Assembly (NCBI GenBank): GCA_964626565.1
Contig: CAZVFX010000025.1
Location: 4,722-68,721, forward strand
Direction of reading: 5' to 3'
DNA from: CAZVFX01 sp964626565
GTDB taxonomy: Bacteria > Myxococcota_A > UBA9042 > CAIXZC01
DNA: 64,000 nucleotides
This document shows, piece by piece, positions 16,820 to 24,005 of the stretch. Below the pieces are notes generated by a model. That model had not been told where the DNA came from and made no database searches. It was given only the letters and a program-made list of their open reading frames with translations. The first letter of the stretch is position 1, and each line of letters begins with the position of its first letter. The translations under genes were made by a program, and so were the position numbers.

Positions 16820-17245
16820 TCAAGTATCAAGCACCACCGTGGCGGCTAGCCCGGTGCTGCTGTGCCGCACGGTCAGGCCGTGATAGGTCGCAGCCTTCAA
16901 GTCGGTGAGCGGCGTGAAATCCAGGTCCCGGGCCCGGCAAAGTGAAATGGTGCCACTGGCCACGAGGCCCCGGCCTCTCTCAACGACGCGGACTTCGGCC
17001 GCGCGCAAGGCGACTTCGCCTCGGGCATCGAAAAGAAATATAAGCTCGTTGAGCCAGGAAACCAGCAGTTCCTCCAGCCCTTCCCCGTGGATTTCGAGTT
17101 CTGTTTTGGCGTCGGTAGAGAGCGGAGCGTCTCCGGCGTAGAGTTGCCTGACCGCGTCGGTGGCGAAGGCCAGGAGGCCTGCCGGGGCGTCGGCTCGAAG
17201 CTCGATGGCAACATCCGCGGTGTGGTCGACTAAACGATAGGCCAT
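16820..17245 (-). CDS. archease, RtcB activator
   Basis: 141 aa, the normal archease length. Archease helps RtcB through multiple turnovers and guanylylation. Signature features: YRLVDHTADVAIELRA at the N-terminus, LEELLVSWLNELIFLFDARG in the middle, and a C-terminal AATYHGLTVR with a final Asp (LDT) as in the family. Its stop lies 10 nt upstream of rtcB, so the two are co-transcribed; together they make a complete RNA repair pair. Start ATG 17245. Confidence 0.93.
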   Translation of the reverse strand: MAYRLVDHTADVAIELRADAPAGLLAFATDAVRQLYAGDAPLSTDAKTELEIHGEGLEELLVSWLNELIFLFDARGEVALRAAEVRVVERGRGLVASGTISLCRARDLDFTPLTDLKAATYHGLTVRHSSTGLAATVVLDT

Positions 17246-17272
17246 GGCGTCGGCTCTGGGCCCCCCGTGTGG

Positions 17273-17689
17273 CTAGACCTTCTTGATGCCGATGACCTTG
17301 TAACCCCGCTTCTCAACGAGCTTGGCCGCCCGAAGCAACTTCGACCGGGGATTGTCCATGGCCGCGGCGAGCTTCTCGAGCTTGGGGAACTCGCCTTTGT
17401 CCAACCAGACCGCGCCACATTTGGTGCACAGGTCCACCAGCAGATTGTCGTGGGGGGCATAGGGAAGTTCCACCCACGGCCCACCGCACTTGGGACACGC
17501 TATATTCGTGCGCCTCGCCTGCTTCAGATCCGCGGCCAGGTCCGGCACATCCGTCGCCAGTTCGAAATACTCGGCCACCTCACCGTGGTCAAACAGGATT
17601 CCATGACAGCCGGCGCAGAAATCCAGGGTCACCCCTTCTGCGGTTCCAATCTCTCCCAAACTACCTTCACACTTCGGGCAATCCATCAT
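17273..17689 (-). CDS. double zinc-ribbon (zf-TFIIB-type) protein
   Basis: 138 aa with two zinc ribbons of the zf-TFIIB class. The first is CPKCEGSL ... LDFCAGCHGILFDHGEV (residues ~4-40), the second CPKCGGPW ... VDLCTKCGAVWLDKGEF (~65-105); both have the C-x-x-C ... C-x-x-C-x-G-x-(W/L/F)-x-D-x-G-E pattern. Function of the family is unknown; nucleic-acid or protein binding is usually assumed. The start overlaps the TPR stop by 4 nt and archease follows after 27 nt, so it sits in the RNA-repair operon and may assist it (inference). Confidence 0.85.
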   Translation of the reverse strand: MMDCPKCEGSLGEIGTAEGVTLDFCAGCHGILFDHGEVAEYFELATDVPDLAADLKQARRTNIACPKCGGPWVELPYAPHDNLLVDLCTKCGAVWLDKGEFPKLEKLAAAMDNPRSKLLRAAKLVEKRGYKVIGIKKV

Positions 17690-18483
17690 TTCCTCCGTTC
17701 AAGCATATCCAGGTTCGCTCTTGCATCCTTGTCGTTGGGGTCTATCTCCAATACCGCAGCCCACGCCTTGCGCGCACCGTCGAAATCGGAGTTGGCCAAC
17801 TTCAGCACCCCCAGGTTATACCACGCCGCGGCCCGCTCGGGATGCAACTCAACCAGCTTCTCAAGCGCCGCTCTGGCCGGGCCGCACCCACCCTCGAAAT
17901 GGGCCCGGGCCAGGTTGAGCAGAAGGTCGCCGCTTTCCGGATTCGACCGGTGCCCTTCGTCCAGGACAGTCACCGCAGCAACATAGTCGTTCAAGTGCAG
18001 GTGGCAAAGCCCAACAAGGTTCAACACCTCGGCAGTTCTGCCCCAGCTTTCCAGCAGTCCTTCCAACCGCTCCAACGCAGATTGGTATCCGCCGGCCCGA
18101 TAGTAAGAGACAGCCTCATCGAAACGTTTTTGTACCTGCGCCAGCCGCTGCTCTTGTTCGGCTTTGGCCGCGGCCCGGCGCTCGGCCTCAGCTTCGGCAA
18201 ACTTCCTCTCGATGCTCTCCAGCGCAGCGTGCGCAGCCCTCTCCTGCGGGGCCGGTCCTCCCCCCATCTCCAGAAACTTGCGGTACTCGGACCGGGCTTC
18301 CGCAAGCTGCCCCACCTGGGCATAGGCCGACGCCAGCGCGAAGTGCTCCATGGGCCGGTCGACTCCGGTCTCGGCTGCAAACTTGAACTTGGCGAGCGCC
18401 TCCAGCAGTTTGCCGCCGCGGAACAATTTCACGCCTTCCTGGTATGCGATCACATCATCCGGCTGTTTCGTCACCATCCGCAC
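17686..18483 (-). CDS. TPR-repeat protein
   Basis: 265 aa, no signal peptide, so probably cytoplasmic. An N-terminal TPR pair (residues ~12-80), an Ala/Glu/Arg/Gln-rich helix likely to form a coiled coil (~85-125), then about four further TPRs (~125-260) including VLNLVGLCHLHLNDYVAAV and AAWYNLGVLKLANSDF. TPRs mediate protein contacts; the partner is unknown. First gene of the run that leads to the zinc-ribbon protein, archease and RtcB, overlapping the next by 4 nt. Start ATG 18483 or ATG 18477. Confidence 0.8.
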   Translation of the reverse strand: MRMVTKQPDDVIAYQEGVKLFRGGKLLEALAKFKFAAETGVDRPMEHFALASAYAQVGQLAEARSEYRKFLEMGGGPAPQERAAHAALESIERKFAEAEAERRAAAKAEQEQRLAQVQKRFDEAVSYYRAGGYQSALERLEGLLESWGRTAEVLNLVGLCHLHLNDYVAAVTVLDEGHRSNPESGDLLLNLARAHFEGGCGPARAALEKLVELHPERAAAWYNLGVLKLANSDFDGARKAWAAVLEIDPNDKDARANLDMLERRK

Positions 18484-18486
18484 CTC

Positions 18487-18515
18487 TTGACCAGGGTGTC
18501 AACTTCCGACAGAAT
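18487..18515 (+). promoter_or_regulatory. candidate promoter of the Gly-rich lipoprotein
   Basis: TTGACC at 18487-18492, 17-nt spacer, CAGAAT at 18510-18515, about 55 nt upstream of the ATG. The -35 is good and the -10 moderate. Confidence 0.4.
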
Positions 18516-18570
18516 AGCAGCAATCGAGTTGATTTGCAGCAATTTTGGAACCCTCAAGGAGGCACCTCAA

Positions 18571-19749
18571 ATGTACCCGACTTTACGACGCCTGGCCGGA
18601 CTGCTCGCAGTCGCCGCGCTGGTTGGCGGCTGCCCCAAGGCGCCCTTGAATCTCGCTGACATCAAGATAGCCTCCATCGCGGTCGCGACGGATGGAGGCA
18701 GCCGCTTCTGCCTCGACCCACCTTCGCAACTGCTCGTCATGGTCACCGACAAGGACGGCGCTCAATTCCGTACTCCGCTGCGCGGCCAGGATAAGGGCGG
18801 AAAGCTACGACTGAAGGATTTCTCTATCAAGACCAGCTACGGAAAACTGAAGAAGAACGGGACCATCGTCGTAGACAACGGCTTGGAGACTCTTGACCGC
18901 CCGCTGGTCGTGACCGTCACACCAAAGGGGGAGAAGGACAGCCCGTTCGTGGCCACCGCGGACCTGGGTCCGCGATACGATTGCACGCCCCACATCGGAT
19001 TCGACGGACTACCCGGCCCGCCCGGCAGTTACGGCGCCGGCGGCGGCGACGGCAAAGACGGCGAAGACGCGCCCGAATGTGGACCGGCCCAGAACGGCCA
19101 GAACGCGACGGACGGAGACAACGGCAGCGCGGGGGGCGCCGGTGCCGACGGCCCGTATGTGAAGGTGGACATCGCAGTAGCTCGCAGCCGCTGGCGGCAC
19201 CGGGTAGTAGTGTTCAAGGCGCTCATCGACCCCAACGGAGACCCGCGCAGAGTTATCCGCGTCGCTGATGCCGCACTGCTGGGCGAGTTGGTTGTCTCGG
19301 CCAACGGCGGCAGAGGAGGGCCCGGCGGCGAAGGGGGAGACGGGGGTAAAGGTGGTACGGGCGGAAACGTCCCGTGCGCCAAGTACCAGGCGGGGAACGG
19401 CGGCAACGGCGGCAACGGCGGCAACGGCGGCAACGGCGGCAACGGCGGCAACGGCGGCCGTTTGGAAGTGACCTTCGATGAGGCCCATCCCGAATTGAAC
19501 GAACAGATCAGGTACGAAGCCGCGGGCGGCGACCGGGGTCCGGGAGGGACCAGGGGAACCGGCGGCAACGGCGGCAGGCCCGGAAGCAACGAAGGGGGCG
19601 CCGACGGATTCCGCGGTCACGACGGCACCAACGGCTCCGGCGGCGAAGCCGGCCTCGCCGGCCAGGACGGTCCCGCTCCCGAAATCATCCCTGCCAAGGC
19701 GCTCAACACCTTCGGTCCCGAAGTTCATCAAGGCCTCCGACTCCGCTAG
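18571..19749 (+). CDS. lipoprotein with collagen-like/Gly-rich repeats
   Basis: 392 aa. ATG 18571 has AAGGAGG 8 nt upstream; the open frame continues far upstream but only across the TPR gene on the other strand. Signal peptide with lipobox LVGGC (Cys ~20). Residues ~25-145 form a beta-rich region, then Gly-rich stretches: GLPGPPGSYGAGGGDGKDG, a second at ~245-270 and a run of Gly-Asn-Gly triplets (~272-292), ending in another G-G-x segment (~315-370). The triplet pattern resembles collagen-like or PE_PGRS-like surface sequences, but no clear family. Probably an outer-surface protein. Confidence 0.75.
   Translation: MYPTLRRLAGLLAVAALVGGCPKAPLNLADIKIASIAVATDGGSRFCLDPPSQLLVMVTDKDGAQFRTPLRGQDKGGKLRLKDFSIKTSYGKLKKNGTIVVDNGLETLDRPLVVTVTPKGEKDSPFVATADLGPRYDCTPHIGFDGLPGPPGSYGAGGGDGKDGEDAPECGPAQNGQNATDGDNGSAGGAGADGPYVKVDIAVARSRWRHRVVVFKALIDPNGDPRRVIRVADAALLGELVVSANGGRGGPGGEGGDGGKGGTGGNVPCAKYQAGNGGNGGNGGNGGNGGNGGNGGRLEVTFDEAHPELNEQIRYEAAGGDRGPGGTRGTGGNGGRPGSNEGGADGFRGHDGTNGSGGEAGLAGQDGPAPEIIPAKALNTFGPEVHQGLRLR
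19394..19459 (+). repeat. 9-bp tandem repeat GGCGGCAAC
   Basis: About seven near-identical copies in a row, coding Gly-Gly-Asn inside the Gly-rich lipoprotein. Units are in frame, so copy-number change would lengthen or shorten the protein without breaking it. Confidence 0.85.
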
Positions 19750-19796
19750 CCGGCTCCGTCGAAAACCCAGTCGACTACAGGCGCGTCATTGTGGTA

Positions 19797-19825
19797 TTGA
19801 CACAGTGCGCAATGAGTGTTATTCC
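19797..19825 (+). promoter_or_regulatory. candidate promoter of the OFA-type MFS gene
   Basis: TTGACA at 19797-19802, 17-nt spacer, TATTCC at 19820-19825, about 60 nt before the ATG. Perfect -35, weak -10. Confidence 0.4.
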
Positions 19826-19887
19826 GAACAGGTTCTTTGCTTCTGTGATGCTTGTAGGATGTTTACACGTTCTCCGGGAGGTTGGTC

Positions 19888-21144
19888 ATGTCAGGGCAGA
19901 AAGTCATGAATCGCTGGCTCGTAGTGGTCGGCGCAATCCTAATCCAATTGGCACTGGGTGCAATTTACGCATGGTCGGTGTTTACACCATCACTGAAGGA
20001 TGCGGGGTGGTCCGCTTCGGACACCCAGGCGGTTTTCTCAGCCGGCCTCGCTTTGTTTGCCATTGTCATGGTTTCAGCCGGATTCATGCTGCCTAAATTC
20101 GGCCCCCGTAAGTTGGCTATCCTGGGCGGCGTGGTGTTGGGCGCCGGATACGCGCTGGCTGGCATTGCCGGCGGTACCGGCTTCTGGCCGACCTTCCTGC
20201 TGGTAGGCGTAGTGGGTGGTGCGGGCATCGGTTTTGCCTACGTTATCCCCATTGCCGTGGGCATGCGCTGGTTCCCCGATAAGAAGGGACTCATCACCGG
20301 GCTGGCGGTAGCCGGGTTCGGCTTCGGCGCAATGTTGTGGGTGAAGCTCGCGGGGGCGTGGGGCCACCTCATTGCATCTGTTGGCCTTCCGACCACGTTC
20401 CTGATTTATGGCGTCATCTTCGCGGTGATGGTCATTGTGGGCGGCATCTGGATGGTGTTCCCACCTGACGGTTGGAAACCGGAAGGGTGGGAGCCTCCCG
20501 AAACCGCTGCCGGGCAGGCTCCGGCGGCCGGCACAGTGGATTTCACCACCGGCGAAATGCTGAGGACTCCTCAGTACTATATGATCCTCTTGACCTTTGT
20601 TTTCGGCGCCAGCGCGGGCCTCATGAGTATCGGGCTGATGAAGCTGTTCCCCATGCAGGCGTTGCAGGCCGCGGGGCTGGAGAAAGCGGCAGCAAGCGCG
20701 ATCGCGGGGAGCGCCATGGCCGTATTCTTCTCACTGGCCAACGGCATCGGCCGCATCGCCTGGGGTGCGATCAGCGACAAACTCGGCCGCAAGCCCTCCA
20801 TCATCATCATGATGGCCACCCAGGGAATCATCGTTATTCTGTTTCAGTGGATGGCCGGCAGCGAATACATGCTCTACCTGGCCGCGACCGTAATCGGCTT
20901 CAACTTCGGCGGCAATTTTTCACTTTTCCCGACCATCACAGCCGACACCTTCGGAACTAAATTTGTGGGCCAGAACTACCCCTTCGTATTCCTGGCATAC
21001 GGCATCGGCGGCATCTTCGGTCCCATGATGGGCGGCAAGCTGGGCGACATGGGCAACTTCCCCCTGGCGTTCACCATCTGCGGTGCGTTGTGCCTGGTTG
21101 CGGCCGTGATTATCGCGCTGGTGAAACCGGCAAAGAAGGCTTGA
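19888..21144 (+). CDS. MFS transporter, oxalate/formate antiporter (OFA) family
   Basis: 418 aa with 12 predicted helices. The N-terminus NRWLVVVGAILIQLALGAIYAWSVF is split here as NRWLVVVGA, LALGAIYAWSVF, the hallmark of OFA proteins, and the loop motif after helix 8 reads GRIAWGAISDKLGRK, with GMRWFPDKKGLITGLAVAGFG between helices 4 and 5. Members exchange small carboxylates (oxalate, formate, others); the substrate here is unknown. ATG 19888 is chosen over TTG 19882 because GGGAGG sits 6 nt upstream. It stands alone, with its own promoter candidate. Confidence 0.9.
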   Translation: MSGQKVMNRWLVVVGAILIQLALGAIYAWSVFTPSLKDAGWSASDTQAVFSAGLALFAIVMVSAGFMLPKFGPRKLAILGGVVLGAGYALAGIAGGTGFWPTFLLVGVVGGAGIGFAYVIPIAVGMRWFPDKKGLITGLAVAGFGFGAMLWVKLAGAWGHLIASVGLPTTFLIYGVIFAVMVIVGGIWMVFPPDGWKPEGWEPPETAAGQAPAAGTVDFTTGEMLRTPQYYMILLTFVFGASAGLMSIGLMKLFPMQALQAAGLEKAAASAIAGSAMAVFFSLANGIGRIAWGAISDKLGRKPSIIIMMATQGIIVILFQWMAGSEYMLYLAATVIGFNFGGNFSLFPTITADTFGTKFVGQNYPFVFLAYGIGGIFGPMMGGKLGDMGNFPLAFTICGALCLVAAVIIALVKPAKKA

Positions 21145-21177
21145 GGCTTAAAGGTGGGTTGGGGTTTGGGGCCTGGG

Positions 21178-22461
21178 CTACTGCACTACACAGGTAAGAA
21201 GCCTGGGTAGGGTTCCGACCTCGGGATGCTCGAAGGTTTCGGGTGGACATTCGGTCCATTGGGACGCGCATTCGGCCGCGCCGGTGAAATTGGCCAGGCC
21301 GGGAAGAAGTGCGGCCAGGCCTGCTACTTCCCAGGCGCAGATTTCGTCGCTGAGCAGACCCAGGTAGTCTTCTCCGGGCGGACATTTCTCAGCTATGACG
21401 GTGCAATACTCCAGGGCTCCTGCCGGCAGAGTGGCTCCCAATTGCAGGCAGTTGTCGGTCGCCTCCCCGCACGGCATCCCGAGTAGCTGCCACAGGTCAT
21501 CGCAGGCAAACCAGCCTGTGATCTGGCCCAAATTCCAATCTCCGCACGTATCCAGACAGCTAGGAATATCGGGATAGAACTCCGGGATGAGGCCGCAGTC
21601 GTTGGCCCAGCCGATGTCGCACATGTGATACTGGCACGGGTTTTCCCCCGGTTGCAGGCAGTCCTGGAACTGGGTCCCGGAGCAATCTGCGAACGCTGCA
21701 AACATGCAGGCCATCTCCTCCTGGGCTTCGGCGCCCAGGTTCCAGAATGCGGAACAGGTCAGTTTGCAGTCAGCCTGGGTGTAGCCCCACATCGCTTTGC
21801 CCAAGACCCCGCAGGCTTCCACGTTGGCGCAGTGCTGATCACAAGGTTCTGCCGGCGCCCAATCTCCGGTGCACTCCTCATAGACCGAACACCAGCTCAA
21901 GAACGGTGGCACTGCCGAAGCGCACGCGAGCCTTTTCAAGAACTCCTCGTCCGCAGCGGCCTGCTCCAGGCAGCCATCGACACAGTTTTCGGGCTGTTGG
22001 TCGCCCAGGCAGCCGGCGTAGTTGGCGCAATAGAGGTCCTGGCAAAGGTCTTCCAGGTACTGGTCGGAGAGTCCTCCCGCTTCACTCACCTCGTCGGAAG
22101 TTTCGTCGGCCGGGAACTCGCCCCAATCGCTGTCGGCGCTGTCGACGACGTCGAGGTCCTCCGGCGTATCCGGCAGATCGAATTCATCCGCGGTTTCATC
22201 CGGTGCGTCTGCATCAAGATCAGGAGCGATGTCATTGACCTCCAAAGCGTCTGCGTCGGCTTCGCCGGCCACATCCTGAGGAAGCTCGGGCAGGGGCGTA
22301 GAGTCCTTGAGATCCGGAAGGTCGGCGAGGTCGGCAGCAACGTCGGGAGGCACATCCGCGGTCACGACCTCGGCATCAGGTGCGAGGTCGGGGGCGCTCT
22401 TGGTCTTCGGGCTGCATGCGAACAGCAGCAGAGCCAGAAATGCATGCGCCGTGGTTCTCAT
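21178..22461 (-). CDS. Cys-rich acidic lipoprotein, paralogue A
   Basis: 427 aa. Signal peptide with lipobox LLLFAC (Cys ~16), a ~110-residue linker rich in Asp, Glu, Pro and Ala, then ~290 residues with about 30 Cys arranged in repeated modules (C-x3-C-x5-C ... C-x3-C-x3-A-A-x-D-x-E-F). No family recognised. It is colinear with the next gene (22495-23823): both share the module order, the PAGAxEYC-x-x-x-x-EKC stretch and a C-terminal DxICxWxxAGxxAxLP. Gap to that gene is 33 nt, so they form one operon from the promoter at 23895-23923. Likely a disulfide-rich surface protein of unknown role. Confidence 0.75.
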   Translation of the reverse strand: MRTTAHAFLALLLFACSPKTKSAPDLAPDAEVVTADVPPDVAADLADLPDLKDSTPLPELPQDVAGEADADALEVNDIAPDLDADAPDETADEFDLPDTPEDLDVVDSADSDWGEFPADETSDEVSEAGGLSDQYLEDLCQDLYCANYAGCLGDQQPENCVDGCLEQAAADEEFLKRLACASAVPPFLSWCSVYEECTGDWAPAEPCDQHCANVEACGVLGKAMWGYTQADCKLTCSAFWNLGAEAQEEMACMFAAFADCSGTQFQDCLQPGENPCQYHMCDIGWANDCGLIPEFYPDIPSCLDTCGDWNLGQITGWFACDDLWQLLGMPCGEATDNCLQLGATLPAGALEYCTVIAEKCPPGEDYLGLLSDEICAWEVAGLAALLPGLANFTGAAECASQWTECPPETFEHPEVGTLPRLLTCVVQ

Positions 22462-22494
22462 AACCGCTCCCGGGTTTTGGGCGCGTAAGAAAGA

Positions 22495-23823
22495 CTACTG
22501 CCCGCCGCCACCACCACTGCCCCCTTCTCCCTCTTCGTCTTCGGGGAGACACGCCAGCTTACTTTCGCAGTCGGCCGCGTCGACAATGCAGGAGATGAAC
22601 TGCTCCGCTGCTTCGGGAAACATGGCCTCGATGAAGGCCGAGGTCATCTTGCAGGTGAGCGCCATTTCGTTGGCAAAGTCGGCGGGGGTGCACACATCTT
22701 CGAAGGTGTCGCACACCTCTTCAGCGTCTTCGGATACGGCCACCGCACAAAAGAGGAAGCCGCCGTCCCCGGGCGGGCACATATCGAGGCCCTCGAGGCA
22801 CTCCGCAGTAGCGGGGTCATCCAGGGGGCGGAACAGTGCGGGCAAGCCCGCGACGACGCCGGCCATCTGCCAGCCACAAATCTGGTCGGTAAGCTCCCCC
22901 ATGTCAGGCTCGAACTGATTGCCGCATTTTTCGTTCATCTGGCTGCAATATTCAGCGGCGCCGGCAGGCAGTTCGTCGGTGATTGCGAAGCAGTTCTGCA
23001 CTATTTCAGAGCACTCCAGCGGCCACCCCTCGGTCATGTTGAGGCAGGAGGACACACCCAAAGTCTGTCCCGCGTTCCAATCGGTGCACTCAGCCTGGCA
23101 AGCTTCCGTTGTTTCCCACACCTCCCCGAGTCCACACTGGGTCACAAACTCCTCGGTGCAGGTCTCGGCGCAGGGGTCGGGCAACTCTTCGTCCCCGATG
23201 CAAAGGAAGAACTCAGGTCCATTGCATTCCTCCAGCGCAGCTTCGAAGCAGGCCAGCGCTTCCTCAGTGCCGTCGCCGAACTCAAAGAAGGCCGTACAGG
23301 TGACGCCACAGTCATCAACGTCATAACCCATCTGCGAATTGCCGAGAGCATTGCAGGCGTCCATCTGGACGCAAAGCTGCCCACACTCGGCGGTGGTTTC
23401 CCACTGTCCGGTGCACTCGTCCAACGCTTCGCAGTAGTCATCCGGGGTGTCTCCCCCTGTGGAGTGGGCGCACACGAGCTTCATAGTGAACTCGGGGTCA
23501 GCCGCCGCGTCGGCGAGGCAAGTTTCAAGGCAGTCGTCCGCGTCGGGTTCACCGGTACAATGGCCCAGGTGGTCGCACCAAGTTTTGCAAATATCGGCGG
23601 CGAGGTCTTCACTCACAGGGCTCTCCGGCACCAGTACTTCCTCCGCGGTTTCTCCGGTCCCATCGGGAACAACTTCACCGCTTTCCCCATCCGCGGCCGT
23701 ATCACCAGCCACCACGTCGGTACCCGGTCCCACATCATCAGCGGGCTTGTCGGAGCCACCGTTGCCCCCACAACTAAACGCAAACAACACCACCGCGACA
23801 AACAGAGTGATGAGCCTTCTCAT
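22495..23823 (-). CDS. Cys-rich acidic lipoprotein, paralogue B
   Basis: 442 aa from ATG 23823, which has GGAGG 7 nt upstream; an open frame extends 24 codons further but lacks such a site and would bury the signal peptide. Lipobox LFAFSC (Cys ~18), then an acidic linker and a Cys-rich body with the same module order as its neighbour: CKTWCDHLGHC, AAADPEF, CGQLCVQMDAC, PAGAAEYC, DQICGWQMAGVVAGLP. It ends in a Gly/Glu-rich tail (EDEEGEGGSGGGGGQ). Function unknown. First gene of a two-gene operon with a strong promoter candidate overlapping a palindrome. Confidence 0.78.
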   Translation of the reverse strand: MRRLITLFVAVVLFAFSCGGNGGSDKPADDVGPGTDVVAGDTAADGESGEVVPDGTGETAEEVLVPESPVSEDLAADICKTWCDHLGHCTGEPDADDCLETCLADAAADPEFTMKLVCAHSTGGDTPDDYCEALDECTGQWETTAECGQLCVQMDACNALGNSQMGYDVDDCGVTCTAFFEFGDGTEEALACFEAALEECNGPEFFLCIGDEELPDPCAETCTEEFVTQCGLGEVWETTEACQAECTDWNAGQTLGVSSCLNMTEGWPLECSEIVQNCFAITDELPAGAAEYCSQMNEKCGNQFEPDMGELTDQICGWQMAGVVAGLPALFRPLDDPATAECLEGLDMCPPGDGGFLFCAVAVSEDAEEVCDTFEDVCTPADFANEMALTCKMTSAFIEAMFPEAAEQFISCIVDAADCESKLACLPEDEEGEGGSGGGGGQ

Positions 23824-23894
23824 TTGTACCCTCCACCGTTCCCAAACCATAGTGTTCATGAGTGTCATCCAAACCTTCGTTCGGTTATGGAACA

Positions 23895-23923
23895 ATCATA
23901 CGCACATCCGTGCGCACGGTCAA
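23895..23923 (-). promoter_or_regulatory. promoter of the Cys-rich lipoprotein operon with palindromic operator candidate
   Basis: On the minus strand TTGACC (23918-23923), 17-nt spacer, TATGAT (23895-23900), about 70 nt before the ATG. The perfect 12-bp palindrome CCGTGCGCACGG (23908-23919) fills the spacer and overlaps the -35, where a repressor would block RNA polymerase. Confidence 0.6.
23908..23919. repeat. 12-bp perfect palindrome CCGTGCGCACGG
   Basis: Lies inside the spacer of the minus-strand promoter and ~90 nt upstream of the divergent deiminase-fold gene, so one regulator could act on both. Confidence 0.5.
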
Positions 23924-24005
23924 AATTCAGTGCGGTCGATTCGCATGGCGCAAAAAAGGCCGTTTCTGGTATATTGTTCCAAACGGGTTCCTTTGGAGTT
24001 CAAAA

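Noticed and set aside
17842..18570. Extension of the Gly-rich lipoprotein by 243 codons upstream
   Set aside because: It would cross the TPR gene; the signal peptide and AAGGAGG site are at 18571.
19394..19459. Possible CRISPR array
   Set aside because: Direct 9-bp units with no spacers, in coding frame; no cas genes.
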